From NCBI RefSeq assembly GCF_001635455.1, contig NZ_LWEH01000460.1, forward strand, positions 1 through 64,000: DNA of 64,000 nucleotides. The letters are read 5' to 3'. The notes beneath the pieces are model-generated. The model was not told the origin of the DNA. It did no database searches and worked only from the letters and a program-made list of their open reading frames with translations. The position numbers and the translations under genes are program-made. Positions within the stretch are counted from its first letter, which is position 1. Each line of letters begins with the position of its first letter. This document shows, one piece after another, positions 1 to 9,250 of this stretch. Origin of the DNA: Vibrio sp. HI00D65 (GTDB taxonomy: Bacteria; Pseudomonadota; Gammaproteobacteria; Enterobacterales; Vibrionaceae).

Positions 1-175
1 TAAAACTATAGCTTATAATGTTTTGTATATTTAGTGTTTTAAATGTATTTTATTATTCCTGTATAGTTGATTGTAATCACAGATGGATTATTTATTCTTT
101 AATTTATGATATAGCTGGTTGAAATTTTTATCAGGATAAAAGATATTCTCGCCAAAAATATGAAGGGAGTAAACA

Positions 176-1147
176 ATGAAGAATATCACACCACTACTAA
201 TGTTATTAATTTCATCGACCGCTGCGAGTGAATCATACACGGTTAGCCCTAACACAAAGCACGGGTTCCCAACTCTGACCGAAGAACCTAACCTGTATGA
301 AGCACCCAATTTTGACTTTTTCGACTTTAGTGAGGGGTATTTGGCACAGAGGTCTGAAGCTAGTGCCTTGTTACCAATAGCGCTTAGTAGCATCGATAGA
401 GTGTGTATTAGTACTACCTTTAGTGAGATAGATAGAGAGGCGCGTTATCCGCAATCTGGTGTTTTGGTTTATACATACGCGACAAACGCTAAAGGTGAAA
501 AAGCGCATAACACCACTATAGGTGACAGAGTCTCTTTGGAAGAAGTTTCGCAGCATTGTATGGACGAATCCTCTTGGGTGTACAAGAATTGGTTGGCTGA
601 TAAACGTATCGACTTTACCCCTTATAGCTCAGTGTTCGCATTGATTGAAAATGTCGATGTTGTGGTTGAAGGGGATTTATCTTTGTCTCAAGATCCTGTC
701 GAGTTTGTTGAGCAGTATTTTGATTTCATAACTAAGGTCGGTTTTAACCAGTCAGCAAGTTTCTATCATACGGATATCATTAGAGACCTCAAATCAATCA
801 TCATGGAAGGTCTTCAAAACGGAAATCAGAACGTTCTTGATATCGTGAATATTGCTTTCGGTTCCGGAGGTACTAGAGAAGATATCGCAGTTATGGATGA
901 TAAAGACTTTATGAATACTTTCCTGAATATTCGCAAGATCGCTCAAGGTTCTAATATCGCTCGCTTATCTTCGTTCAGTGTAATTAATGAGTTTGATTAC
1001 CAAGGCCAAAAGTATATTACAGTCGAGAAAAAAGAGCAGTTCGGCGACCGAGTTACTACACAGTATGAAACTATTATACTAAAGAGCGATGGGGATTACT
1101 GGAGGCTAAACCTTTCCGGTAACATCAAAGCACTTCTTGCTGTGTAA
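176..1147 (+). CDS. Secreted protein of unknown function
   Basis: Not recognised. The 323-residue product starts with a short basic and hydrophobic segment ending in an Ala-Ser-Glu-Ser stretch near residue 19, which fits a cleavable Sec signal peptide, so it is probably periplasmic or exported. No further membrane helix is evident. The last 60 residues alternate polar and aromatic positions and end with a DGDYWRLNLSG stretch, reminiscent of small beta-rich NTF2/DUF4878-like domains, but this is only a pattern impression. The start is supported by GAAGGGAG eight bases upstream of the ATG. The preceding 175 bases are AT-rich and hold no gene that I can see. It stands alone, followed by its own terminator. 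Confidence 0.75.
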   Translation: MKNITPLLMLLISSTAASESYTVSPNTKHGFPTLTEEPNLYEAPNFDFFDFSEGYLAQRSEASALLPIALSSIDRVCISTTFSEIDREARYPQSGVLVYTYATNAKGEKAHNTTIGDRVSLEEVSQHCMDESSWVYKNWLADKRIDFTPYSSVFALIENVDVVVEGDLSLSQDPVEFVEQYFDFITKVGFNQSASFYHTDIIRDLKSIIMEGLQNGNQNVLDIVNIAFGSGGTREDIAVMDDKDFMNTFLNIRKIAQGSNIARLSSFSVINEFDYQGQKYITVEKKEQFGDRVTTQYETIILKSDGDYWRLNLSGNIKALLAV

Positions 1148-1201
1148 CTTTTTTATACGGTATTACACGAGATTTTCTCTAAACATATTAAGAGAGACAG
1201 G

Positions 1202-1231
1202 AAAAGGACCTCTATGTTGGAGGTTCTTTTG
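1202..1231 (+). terminator. Rho-independent terminator
   Basis: An AGGACCTC arm pairs with GAGGTTCT (one G-U pair) around a seven-base loop, flanked by A and T runs. It probably ends the transcript of the secreted protein upstream. The rest of the gap up to 1497 holds no gene that I can support and should contain the promoter of the next gene. Confidence 0.6.
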
Positions 1232-1497
1232 TTTGAAATTCTGTTCTTGAATTGATGCCATAGTATACGAGTTATTCTGTAGTTTGAGGGAAGCAAGGTT
1301 CGCTTAGTTTTTTCAAACTGCAATTTTATCAGCAAGCACGCTTACTGATATTTTCAAAATCGTGATCTGCAGTCATACCTTATGTAACAAATGAATATCA
1401 CCTGCAGATATTTTGGGATAGTTCACAGTTTTTTTGTCCCAGCTGCTTACATTAGGCAGAAAATCTGACGTGAATACTTTTCGACACAGGATCTCCC

Positions 1498-2595
1498 ATG
1501 AAAAAGAACATTATCGCCCTCGCTCTTGGTGGCATGCTGGCCTTTGGCGTAACCCCATTTTCGTTTGCTGCTAACGATGGCGCAGTTCAAGCTTCTGCCG
1601 ATTACGCGCAGCTAGTGACGAAACGACAAGTTGTCGATCAACTGCTTCTTGATGCGTTGCAAGCGTTTAAGTCTCCGGCGAGAATTTCTCACGCCGGTTT
1701 CACGGCAAAAATGCCAAGTAACATGGAAATTGTGACCAACCGACTGCTAGAGGCATACCAACTAGAACCCTACCGTACCGACTTGCTGATCTCGGCAGCG
1801 AACGCTCAGATCTACAACAAAAATGCAGAGCGCGCGATTGAGCTGTTTGAACAAGCGCTATCGGTTGCACCAGACGATGTTGATCTTCACGCTTACCTTG
1901 CGGTTTGGCAGCGATTTGAAGGCAATGAAAGTGAATCCAATAAGCACATGGAGAAGCTAGGAAGCCTGAACGAAGGTAAGGCTGAAGATATTAAACGCAT
2001 TTTTGCGACGGTTGATCGCGTGTTAGAAACACCGCTTAAAGAATCTGCTGACAAAGGTTTGCTGGATGATCACGGAGCTATCGTTACTCTAGGTTACGCG
2101 CTGAATCCAGACGGCTCAATGCACCAAATCTTGATTGAGCGTCTTGAGACAACTCTAGCTATGGCTAAAGCGAATCCGGATGCGATCATCGTGTTAACTG
2201 GTGGCGTGCCGAAGAACCACAAGACTGAAGGTAAGTTGATGGCGGACTGGCTTATCGAGAAAGGGGTAAGCAAAGATCGCATCATTGAAGAAAACTATGC
2301 GACTAGCACGGTCGGCAATGCCTTATTCAGTAGTTATGCGTTAGCTCGCCACAACATTAAACACGCGACGATTATTAGCTCAGCAAGTCACGTTCGCCGT
2401 GGTCAAACTCTGTTTGAAGTGGCAAGTTGGCAAACAGGGCCTCAGAGTATTACTTTCGATACGGTTTCTTACCCTGATAAGCCACTTTCAGAGCTTAAGA
2501 AAGCGAGTGATGGTGAGCTACTAGGTATCTATCGTGACGCTCTTCGTACCTATGGTATGTGGAGTTACCGCTCTTACCCGTTAGAGTCTCGCTAA
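1498..2595 (+). CDS. Secreted DUF218 (YdcF/SanA-like) protein with TPR-like N-terminal half
   Basis: The product is 365 residues. It begins with a clear signal peptide (MKKN then hydrophobic residues, cut near AFA/ANDG). Residues about 70-155 look like two tetratricopeptide-type helical pairs (YQLEPYRTDLLISAANAQIY, AIELFEQALSVAPDDVDLHA). Residues about 195-340 match the DUF218/YdcF pattern: a beta strand with IVTLGYAL, then IIVLTGGVP, a TEG..M..WLIEKGV segment, E.YATSTVGNA, and a SASHVRR stretch. DUF218 proteins such as SanA, ElyC and YdcF are linked to envelope and peptidoglycan homeostasis, but the substrate is unknown. The fusion to TPR repeats suggests a partner protein in the periplasm. 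It appears monocistronic. Confidence 0.8.
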   Translation: MKKNIIALALGGMLAFGVTPFSFAANDGAVQASADYAQLVTKRQVVDQLLLDALQAFKSPARISHAGFTAKMPSNMEIVTNRLLEAYQLEPYRTDLLISAANAQIYNKNAERAIELFEQALSVAPDDVDLHAYLAVWQRFEGNESESNKHMEKLGSLNEGKAEDIKRIFATVDRVLETPLKESADKGLLDDHGAIVTLGYALNPDGSMHQILIERLETTLAMAKANPDAIIVLTGGVPKNHKTEGKLMADWLIEKGVSKDRIIEENYATSTVGNALFSSYALARHNIKHATIISSASHVRRGQTLFEVASWQTGPQSITFDTVSYPDKPLSELKKASDGELLGIYRDALRTYGMWSYRSYPLESR

Positions 2596-2702
2596 GTTTA
2601 GCTTTACTTCACAGTAGTCAAAGTATAAGTTGCGAGTACAATCGAGAACAGCTAGATGGTATGCTGTGCTCCTATTTTATTTAGTGTTTCAAAGGTAAAA
2701 AG

Positions 2703-2954
2703 ATGAACCCGATTCTAGCAATGTTGAAAGAGAACAATATTAGCGATGCACAGATCAGCGAGCTATTCCAAACGTTGACTGAAAACCCTCTTGCAGCAAT
2801 GGCGACGATCAGCCAACTTGGTTTACCACAAGACAAGCTTCAAATGCTTATGGGTCAGGTAATGCAAAACCCTGCGCTAATCAAAGAAGCCGTTGAAGAA
2901 CTTGGCCTAGATTTTTCTAAGGTTGAAGCCGCTAAAGAGCAACTTCAAAAATAA
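2703..2954 (+). CDS. Small DUF2999-type protein
   Basis: An 83-residue, all-helical, cytoplasmic protein with no signal peptide. The composition (repeated short amphipathic helices, NPLAAMATISQLGLP, QNPALIKEAVEELGLDFSKVE) matches the small conserved proteins annotated as DUF2999 in Vibrio and relatives. Function is unknown. The start has an AAAGGTAAAAAG leader. It is followed by a strong terminator-like hairpin at about 3037-3076, so it is probably transcribed alone. Confidence 0.75.
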   Translation: MNPILAMLKENNISDAQISELFQTLTENPLAAMATISQLGLPQDKLQMLMGQVMQNPALIKEAVEELGLDFSKVEAAKEQLQK

Positions 2955-3036
2955 TTGAGTGTGGAGGGGCAATTTAGTTAATGGGCGATCGCCATTTAGG
3001 TTAACAACTCTTAGCCATGCCAATCAGACTTGAGTT

Positions 3037-3076
3037 AAAAAGCCGTTTGAGTAGCAATACTTAAGCGGCTTTTTTG
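3037..3076 (+). terminator. Rho-independent terminator
   Basis: AAAAGCCG with the following TTTGAGTA pairs with TACTTAAGCGGCTTTT around a short GCAA loop and is followed by a T run. It lies between the DUF2999-type gene and the ASCH-type gene. Confidence 0.8.
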
Positions 3077-3182
3077 ACTTTTGAGCTCTGTACTCATGTG
3101 AACTAAGCTCAATAGAAAGTAACGGCTGTGCTTACTTGAGTTATGGTAATCAACACTAAAAAAGAATTAGAAAAGAGGGCTT

Positions 3183-3572
3183 ATGAATTCTTACAAGCTG
3201 GAAATCTACCAACGACCGCTAGACGCAATAAAGAGTGGCGCGAAGCGTGTTGAGATAAGAACAAATAACAGTTATGAGGCAATTCAATATGACCAGCTCA
3301 ATAAAGGAGACCATATTGTTTTTCAAGTGATATCAGGTCCACCGTTTGTTGGTTTAGACGTGATTCAACCAAATGCAATGACTGTCGAAGTACTAGGCGT
3401 AAGAAACTATCCTGACCCAAGAGCGTTATTAATGGCGGAGGGGCTAGGAGTGTTATCTAATTTGAGTGATTCAATTGATGAGGGCGTTGAGCTTCTCTAC
3501 AGCTTTCACGAATACAAAGAGATGATTCCAATTCATGGCATATTTGCTATTGAAATTCGTGTAATCGAATAA
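3183..3572 (+). CDS. ASCH/PUA-like domain protein
   Basis: A 129-residue cytoplasmic protein. The opening (YKLEIYQRPLDAIKSGAKRVEIRTNN) and the GDHIVF segment followed by a hydrophobic TVEVLGVRNYPD strand follow the ASCH fold pattern: a beta strand, a helix carrying a GxKxxExR-like motif, and a GD.I.F turn. ASCH proteins resemble PUA domains and are thought to bind or modify RNA or nucleotides; some are N4-acetylcytidine amidohydrolases (YqfB), but this protein is longer than YqfB and the exact role is unknown. The start is supported by AAAAGAGGGC before the ATG. Confidence 0.65.
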   Translation: MNSYKLEIYQRPLDAIKSGAKRVEIRTNNSYEAIQYDQLNKGDHIVFQVISGPPFVGLDVIQPNAMTVEVLGVRNYPDPRALLMAEGLGVLSNLSDSIDEGVELLYSFHEYKEMIPIHGIFAIEIRVIE

Positions 3573-3676
3573 TCTCCTTGTACGCTGTTGATTGGCTCAA
3601 GGTGTGACTATTGGAAGTTGATAATATAACGTAGTCTATATTACTTCCACTCACCTAGTTAACGTCAGCGTTGTTC

Positions 3677-4414
3677 ATGAAATCTAGCCTAAGCATTCGA
3701 TCTTACACCAAGCAATTTAATACTCATGCCCATGATGGTTACCATCAACTGGTACTGCCTATTCAAGGGAATATTAGTATTGAAATGGTTGGATATGTTG
3801 GAAAGGTCGCTGTTGGTGAATGTGTGGTAATTCCAGTCACTACAGCCCATGCGTTTAAGGCGGATGAAGCGGCACGGTTTATTGTTGCGGATATGATGGA
3901 GTTACCGCAGCACTTGTTAGATCATGAGCTTTCGGTTTTCACGATTACGCCACCTTTAATGAGCTTTTTGCTGTTCGTGGAAAAGCAGTTGGAATACCAA
4001 GTGGATAGTGGTATTGAATCATCTATCTTGGATGTGTTTTCACTCCTATTAGAGCAACAAGAAGTAAGCAAGAGTATCGACCCTCGTATTCGTGTGGTCC
4101 AAAGGCTCATTGCGGATAATTACGCCCAGCCTCTCTCTATTTCTCAGCTTGCAGAAACGGCTTGTCTGAGTCCCACTCAATTCAAGAAGCGCTTTAAAGA
4201 GTGTATTGGAATCAGTGCGCTTAAGTACATCACTCGCTATCGCATGGAGAAAGCACAAGCCTTGCTAAGCCATACCGATTTACCCGTTCAATTGGTCGCA
4301 GAAAAGGTGGGGTATAGCGACTTGTCTGCATTCAGTCGACGCTTCTCTCTGCACTTTGGCATGTCTCCAAGGGCGTTTTTAGGCTCGATGAAAGAGAGTC
4401 TTTCAAAACAATAA
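3677..4414 (+). CDS. AraC-family transcriptional regulator
   Basis: A 245-residue regulator with an N-terminal cupin-like ligand-binding half (residues 1-100, with HAHDGYHQLVLPIQG and later HAF) and a C-terminal double helix-turn-helix (about 145-240), where QPLSISQLAETACLSPTQFK and VAEKVGYSDLSAFSRRF are the recognition segments and GMSPRAF the usual closing motif. I chose the ATG at 3677; a TTG two codons upstream is possible. The next gene, an EamA-type exporter, follows by 80 bases in the same direction, so this regulator probably controls that transporter. The inducer is not evident from sequence. Confidence 0.85.
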   Translation: MKSSLSIRSYTKQFNTHAHDGYHQLVLPIQGNISIEMVGYVGKVAVGECVVIPVTTAHAFKADEAARFIVADMMELPQHLLDHELSVFTITPPLMSFLLFVEKQLEYQVDSGIESSILDVFSLLLEQQEVSKSIDPRIRVVQRLIADNYAQPLSISQLAETACLSPTQFKKRFKECIGISALKYITRYRMEKAQALLSHTDLPVQLVAEKVGYSDLSAFSRRFSLHFGMSPRAFLGSMKESLSKQ

Positions 4415-4494
4415 TAGCGTCCTTTTGGCAAACTAAAATTGACGTATGTTCACTATTATCTATTTCAGAAATAAAAATAGATTAGGTAATAGAT

Positions 4495-5412
4495 ATGAAT
4501 CTCGCCATCAATCGCGTTAACGAATTTCAAACGGGCACTTTAGCCATCGTGTTTGCTTCTGTTTTGTGGGGTACGACAGGTACAGCTGCAAGCTTTGCGC
4601 CTGATCTCAGCCCACTAGCGATTGGCGCATTTTCAATGGGTGTTGGTGGCTTAATGCAGGCGGCCTTGGCGTATCGAAAGATCTTATCTTCATTTGATAA
4701 GCTTTTACACAACAAAAAGCTGTTAGCAGGGAGTGCATTGGCTTTGGCGATCTATCCTCTGGCTTTTTACTCTTCGATGAAATTATCGGGTGTCGCAATG
4801 GGAACGGTGGTGTCGATAGCTACTGCTCCGTTCTTTTCTGCACTTTTAGAGTGTCTTATTAGCAAAGATAATAATATTAATAAACGTTGGCTAACGAGCT
4901 TTGCCATTGGCGTGGTTGGCATTGGATTACTGGTATTTTCAGAGTCGTCATTGGTGAGCGAACCTAATGATGACCTGAAGCTTTTGGGTATTGGGTTGGG
5001 GTTAGTTGCTGGATTGTGTTACGCCATTTATTCGTGGGCGACAAAAGCGCTAATAGACGAAGGCATCAAGTCACAAGCGGCGATGGGCAGCATATTTGGT
5101 TTAGGTGCAATGTTGTTATTACCAACGTTATGCTTCACTGGTGACAACCTATTAGCTTCAAGTACTAATATATTCGTGGTGAGTTACTTGGTGTTACTTC
5201 CTCAATGTTTGGGTTATATCGCGTTCAGTTTCGGGTTAAGACATGTCACGGCAAGTAGTGCGAATTTGATTACTTTGCTTGAGCCAGTTGTTGCCGCCGT
5301 ATTGGCTGTCTGGATTGTGGGGGAGCGCATACCTTTTATCGGTTGGATAGGTATGTTTTTGATTGTAATGTGCTTATTTATTCAATCACAACCAAATAAT
5401 CAGAGAAACTAA
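4495..5412 (+). CDS. EamA/DMT-family transporter
   Basis: A 305-residue inner-membrane protein with about ten hydrophobic helices in two EamA repeats. The first repeat opens with FASVLWGTTGTAASFAPD and closes near residue 140; the second opens around GLVAGLCYAIYSWATKALID and ends with the LEPVVAAVLAVWIVGERI signature typical of the drug/metabolite transporter superfamily. It probably exports a small metabolite or amino acid. An AGGTAATAG leader precedes the ATG. Its position just after an AraC regulator suggests regulated efflux. No terminator with a T run is evident before the TPP riboswitch. Confidence 0.85.
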   Translation: MNLAINRVNEFQTGTLAIVFASVLWGTTGTAASFAPDLSPLAIGAFSMGVGGLMQAALAYRKILSSFDKLLHNKKLLAGSALALAIYPLAFYSSMKLSGVAMGTVVSIATAPFFSALLECLISKDNNINKRWLTSFAIGVVGIGLLVFSESSLVSEPNDDLKLLGIGLGLVAGLCYAIYSWATKALIDEGIKSQAAMGSIFGLGAMLLLPTLCFTGDNLLASSTNIFVVSYLVLLPQCLGYIAFSFGLRHVTASSANLITLLEPVVAAVLAVWIVGERIPFIGWIGMFLIVMCLFIQSQPNNQRN

Positions 5413-5514
5413 GTGCTTGTTAACAAGCCTAAATTGAATTTTATTCATGCTTGTATCTTATAAATGAATAAAATGAGTATCTCAGTTGCGAGAGTGCTGT
5501 TACTATCGTTATCA

Positions 5515-5609
5515 ATAGTCGGGGGGCATCTACCTTAATTGGTATTTGCTGAGATCGTTATTCGAGACCCGTTGAACCTGATTCAGTTAACACTGACGTA
5601 GGGAACTAT
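5515..5609 (+). promoter_or_regulatory. TPP riboswitch (THI element)
   Basis: The aptamer hallmarks are all present in order: an ATAGT arm at 5515-5519 paired with ACTAT at 5605-5609 (P1), the CTGAGAT element near 5549, the ACCCGTTGAACCTGAT core at about 5567-5582, and the GTAGGGAA closing segment near 5598. It lies about 110 bases upstream of thiD and should repress the downstream thiamine salvage genes when thiamine pyrophosphate binds. The space between the aptamer and thiD presumably carries the expression platform, but I did not find an unambiguous terminator there. Confidence 0.93.
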
Positions 5610-5719
5610 GATGACTTTGTCTATGTGGTCTAACAATGATCTCTCATTGGTTTTATTTCCACACACTCTTTACGGCCAAAGCTCGGTTCTCTTACGTCTT
5701 TTAGATAGTAGGAGCGACC

Positions 5720-6604
5720 ATGACGCAGCATTCCAACACTCAAGCGCCACTTAAAAAGACTCAAACACCACACAACCAATCTTCGGTGGTCAATACTCCG
5801 ATTGTTTTAACCATTGCAGGTTCTGATAGTGGCGGCGGCGCAGGTATTCAAGCGGATATTAAAGCCATGTCTGCAACAGGTAGCTTCGCTTGTTCGGTGA
5901 TTACTGCGATTACCTCTCAGAATACCCAATGCGTGTCGGCCATTTTCCCAATTCCACTCGAACATGTCGCCAGCCAGTTAGATGCGGTGTTCACCGATCT
6001 GAATATCGTGGCGGTAAAAGTTGGTATGTTGGCGGATTCGCAAATCATCAAGGCCGTTGCAGACAAAATCAAACAATACCAGCCAAAACACTTAGTGATT
6101 GATCCTGTAATGGTCGCGACAAGTGGCGACCTTCTTCTAGAAAACTCGGCTATCAACACGCTAAAACAAGAGCTGATTCCGCTCGCCGACATTATTACAC
6201 CTAATTTGCCAGAAGGCGCTGCACTGACAGGAAAGGCCGTTCCTGAAAGCGAAGCTAAAATGCAGGATATGATTGAAGACCTGCGCGCTTTAGGTGCTAA
6301 AGCCGTTCTGCTTAAAGGTGGTCATCTAGAGAAAGATGAAAACAGCAATGACTTACTGATTCTACCAACCACATCTGCTGTGATTAGCGCGAAGCGTTTT
6401 CCTACCAAAAACACTCATGGCACGGGCTGCACGCTCTCTTCTGCTATTGCTTCTTTCTTGGCTCAAGGTAATACGCTCCCAGAGGCTGTCGACCTTGGTA
6501 AACAATACATTTCACGCGCGATTGCCCATGCTGACGAGTTGAACGTCGGTCAAGGTCATGGCCCGGTAAATCACTTTTTTGCTGGGCACGGTAATGTCCG
6601 TTAA
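5720..6604 (+). CDS. thiD: Hydroxymethylpyrimidine / phosphomethylpyrimidine kinase
   Basis: ThiD phosphorylates 4-amino-5-hydroxymethyl-2-methylpyrimidine (HMP) to HMP-P and then HMP-PP for thiamine synthesis in the cytoplasm. The 294-residue product carries the ribokinase-family signatures: GSDSGGGAGIQAD near residue 36, the VIDPVMVATSGD segment in the middle, and THGTGCTLSSAIA near 235 with the conserved catalytic-region Cys. The first 25 residues (QHSNTQAPLKK, rich in Gln, Thr and Pro) are an extension before the usual start of the fold. TAGGAGCG precedes the ATG. It is the first gene after the TPP riboswitch and overlaps the downstream ABC ATPase gene by 11 bases. Confidence 0.95.
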   Translation: MTQHSNTQAPLKKTQTPHNQSSVVNTPIVLTIAGSDSGGGAGIQADIKAMSATGSFACSVITAITSQNTQCVSAIFPIPLEHVASQLDAVFTDLNIVAVKVGMLADSQIIKAVADKIKQYQPKHLVIDPVMVATSGDLLLENSAINTLKQELIPLADIITPNLPEGAALTGKAVPESEAKMQDMIEDLRALGAKAVLLKGGHLEKDENSNDLLILPTTSAVISAKRFPTKNTHGTGCTLSSAIASFLAQGNTLPEAVDLGKQYISRAIAHADELNVGQGHGPVNHFFAGHGNVR

Positions 6605-7358
6605 TACGGTTGGCGTTCAACTTAGCAATGCGACGTTGCGTTACCGAGATAGCGAGCACGCGACCCTGTCGGGACTGTCACTTAACTTAAGCGGAGGCAA
6701 GTGGACAGTGCTGCTTGGGCGAAGTGGTTGTGGGAAAACTACGGTATTGCGTTATTTGGCAGGTTTGTTGGGAAACAAGGTGGAGTGGCAGGGCACATTG
6801 GCAACGTCTGATGAACTGCCTTTATCCGATCGTATCGCTTACATGGCACAGCAAGATTTATTACTGCCATGGCTATCGGTTATCGACAATGTATGCCTGA
6901 GCCATCGCTTCCTAAACACTACTCACAAGCATCAAAACGCAGAGCAAAAGAACCGAGCGTTCGTGTTACTCGCTTCAGTTGGTTTGGCCGATTACGCGGA
7001 TACTATGCCGGATCAGTTGTCTGGTGGTATGCGCCAGCGTGTTGCTTTGGCTCGAACCTTGATGCAAGACAAGCCAGTTGTGTTGATGGATGAACCCTTC
7101 TCTGCGCTGGATGCAGTAACAAGACACAAGTTACAGACTTTAGCGTGTGAACTGTTGAGAGATAAAACCGTTGTGTTGATCACCCATGATCCGCAAGAAG
7201 CGGTGCGTTTGGCGGATAACTTGTATGTGTTACAAGGTGCACCTGCGAGTGCGCACTCTTTATCTGTGCCTCACACGTCAACGCCACGAGTGCTAGATGG
7301 TGAGTGTGCCGAGTTGCAACAAGCCATCTTAGATCAGTTGGAGCGTGATTATGAATGA
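6594..7358 (+). CDS. thiZ: ABC transporter ATP-binding protein, thiamine pyrimidine precursor uptake
   Basis: ATPase of a nitrate/taurine/pyrimidine-type ABC importer. Walker A is GRSGCGKTT near residue 44, the Q-loop YMAQQDLLLPW near 87, the signature LSGGMRQRVALARTL near 148, Walker B VVLMDEPFSALD, and the switch His in LITHDP. I chose the ATG at 6594, which overlaps the thiD stop by 11 bases; a TTG five codons upstream is also open. The position in the riboswitch operon, between thiD and the permease and binding-protein genes, identifies it as the ThiZ component of a ThiXYZ-type transporter. The C-terminal 40 residues are variable. Confidence 0.88.
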   Translation: MSVNTVGVQLSNATLRYRDSEHATLSGLSLNLSGGKWTVLLGRSGCGKTTVLRYLAGLLGNKVEWQGTLATSDELPLSDRIAYMAQQDLLLPWLSVIDNVCLSHRFLNTTHKHQNAEQKNRAFVLLASVGLADYADTMPDQLSGGMRQRVALARTLMQDKPVVLMDEPFSALDAVTRHKLQTLACELLRDKTVVLITHDPQEAVRLADNLYVLQGAPASAHSLSVPHTSTPRVLDGECAELQQAILDQLERDYE

Positions 7359-8166
7359 TCTAACGCGAAGTGAAGCTCTCACTCAGCCAACGAACGTACA
7401 GACTAGCACTGAACGTTTAAGTCAGATGAATCCCGTCACGCGTTTGCTAATCAGCAGTATTGTGATTCTCGGCTTATGGCAACTTGTGGTCGTTGTTTTC
7501 GAAATGCCAAGCTTCATTCTGCCAGAGCCTGCTGAAGTCTTCCTCAAGCTGATTGAACGTTACGACGTGTTGCTTAAACACACCTTGGTAACCGCACAAG
7601 AGATCTTACTAGGGCTATTACTAGGTCTGACGATGGGGCTGTTTTTCGCTCTGCAGATGTTGATGTTTGAGCCATTGAAACGTTGGCTGTTGCCGATCTT
7701 GATTGCTAGCCAAGCGATCCCTGTATTTGCGATTGCGCCAGTACTGATGTTGTGGCTTGGCTATGGTATCGCCTCAAAAGTAGTGATGGCTGCGATCATT
7801 ATATTCTTCCCAGTGACTACCTGTTGTTATGACGGCCTGCGAAATACTCCGACTGGGTATCTTGATCTCGCTAACACGATGGGTGCATCGAAATGGCAAC
7901 TGCTGCGCCACATTCAACTTCCTGCTGCTCTGCCAACATTGGCGTCAGGTATTCGTGTGGCTGTGGTTATTGCACCAATTGGCGCGGTTGTTGGTGAGTG
8001 GGTGGGTTCGAGTGAAGGGCTAGGCTACCTAATGCTGCAAGCCAATGCGCGCATGATCATTGATGAGATGTTCGCGGCCTTGTTTATCTTGGCGGTGCTC
8101 TCTATCTCGCTCTACTTCATCACAGATAAATTAATCAAAAAAGCTATCCCTTGGGAGAACCAGTGA
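7351..8166 (+). CDS. thiX: ABC transporter permease, thiamine pyrimidine precursor uptake
   Basis: A BPD_transp_1-type inner-membrane permease of about 271 residues with six predicted helices. The cytoplasmic coupling loop follows the family EAA pattern (LANTMGASKWQLLRHIQLPAALP, about residues 175-197). An N-terminal polar stretch of about 30 residues precedes the first helix (LLISSIVILGLWQLVVVVF). The ATG at 7351 overlaps the end of the ATPase gene by eight bases, implying translational coupling; a GTG two codons upstream is possible. It pairs with the ATPase and the binding protein at 8286 as a ThiXYZ-type importer. Confidence 0.87.
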   Translation: MNDLTRSEALTQPTNVQTSTERLSQMNPVTRLLISSIVILGLWQLVVVVFEMPSFILPEPAEVFLKLIERYDVLLKHTLVTAQEILLGLLLGLTMGLFFALQMLMFEPLKRWLLPILIASQAIPVFAIAPVLMLWLGYGIASKVVMAAIIIFFPVTTCCYDGLRNTPTGYLDLANTMGASKWQLLRHIQLPAALPTLASGIRVAVVIAPIGAVVGEWVGSSEGLGYLMLQANARMIIDEMFAALFILAVLSISLYFITDKLIKKAIPWENQ

Positions 8167-8285
8167 TGGCGAGCTCAGTAACTCTATGTTTAATAAAGCT
8201 TCGCTCAAGGCTATTTATCTAAACAAACCTCGTTAGAAATTAGATCGACAAATACAATAATAATATTCAAAAGGAAAGGTTAACT

Positions 8286-9242
8286 ATGAAAAACACAAAA
8301 TTGGTAGGTGCAGTGGCACTGTTTGCTTCGCTAGTTTCAGGTCATGCATTTGCGGATTCTGAACACAAGAAACTGACACTGATGTTGGATTGGTTTGTAA
8401 ACCCGAACCATGGCCCAATTGTGATTGCTCAAGAACGTGGTTACTTTGCGGATCAGGGACTAGAGATTGAAATCCAAGAGCCAGCTGACCCAAGCACGCC
8501 AGCAAAACTCGTTGCAGCAGGCAAGGTCGATCTCGCCGTCACCTATCAACCAAGTTTAACTATGGATGTCGCTGCAGGCTTGCCTTTGGTTCGTGCATCA
8601 ACCCTAATCGCCACACCACTGAACACGTTGATGGTGCTGGATAACGGCAAGAACGATTCGTTAGCGGACCTGAAAGGCAAAAAGATCGGTATCGAGATTG
8701 CGGGTAATGAAGAAGCGACGATCGGCACCATGCTGGCTCAGGAAAACGTTGAGTTTACCGATGTTCAAACCATTAATGTGGGTTGGGCACTGTCGTCTTC
8801 ACTGGCATCAGGCAAAGTAGACGCAATCTGGGGTGGCTTACGTAACTTCGAAACGAATCAACTAGCCCTTGAAGGCTTTAAAGCCAAAGCATTCTTCCCA
8901 GAAGAGCACGGTGTACCAGCTTACGACGAGTTGATCTTTGTGGCGAACGCAAAGAAACACGACGACGAAGCAATCAAAGCATTCAACAAAGCACTTGAGC
9001 AAGCAACGACTTACATTGTGAACCACCCGCAAGACTCTTGGAGTGAGTTTGTGGCGTATTCGCCAGATACGTTAAACAACGAGCTAAACCAACGTGCATG
9101 GAACGACACATTGACTCGTTTTGCACTTCGCCCTTCTGCAGTAGATATGAAGCGTTACGATGATTACGCGCAGTTCATGTTCGACAAAGGCATTATCAAA
9201 TCACTACCAAAAGCTGCTGATTACGTACCGGCTTTTGACTAA
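8286..9242 (+). CDS. thiY: ABC transporter substrate-binding protein, pyrimidine precursor (ThiY/NMT1-like)
   Basis: A periplasmic binding protein of 318 residues with a signal peptide ending at GHAFA/DSEHKK. The mature start KLTLMLDWFVNPNHGPIVIA is the hallmark of the NMT1/THI5-like family, whose bacterial members (ThiY) bind N-formyl-4-amino-5-aminomethyl-2-methylpyrimidine or related pyrimidines. Further family segments are AAGKVDLAVTYQPSL and DLKGKKIGIEIAGNE. A strong AAAGGAAAGG leader precedes the ATG. A gap of about 120 bases separates it from the permease, and tenA follows by eight bases, so importer and hydrolase are likely co-expressed. Confidence 0.9.
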   Translation: MKNTKLVGAVALFASLVSGHAFADSEHKKLTLMLDWFVNPNHGPIVIAQERGYFADQGLEIEIQEPADPSTPAKLVAAGKVDLAVTYQPSLTMDVAAGLPLVRASTLIATPLNTLMVLDNGKNDSLADLKGKKIGIEIAGNEEATIGTMLAQENVEFTDVQTINVGWALSSSLASGKVDAIWGGLRNFETNQLALEGFKAKAFFPEEHGVPAYDELIFVANAKKHDDEAIKAFNKALEQATTYIVNHPQDSWSEFVAYSPDTLNNELNQRAWNDTLTRFALRPSAVDMKRYDDYAQFMFDKGIIKSLPKAADYVPAFD

Positions 9243-9250
9243 GGAATCTC

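Noticed and set aside
1153..1335. A 60-codon minus-strand frame in the first gap
   Set aside because: It contains the terminator of the upstream gene and does not look like a protein.
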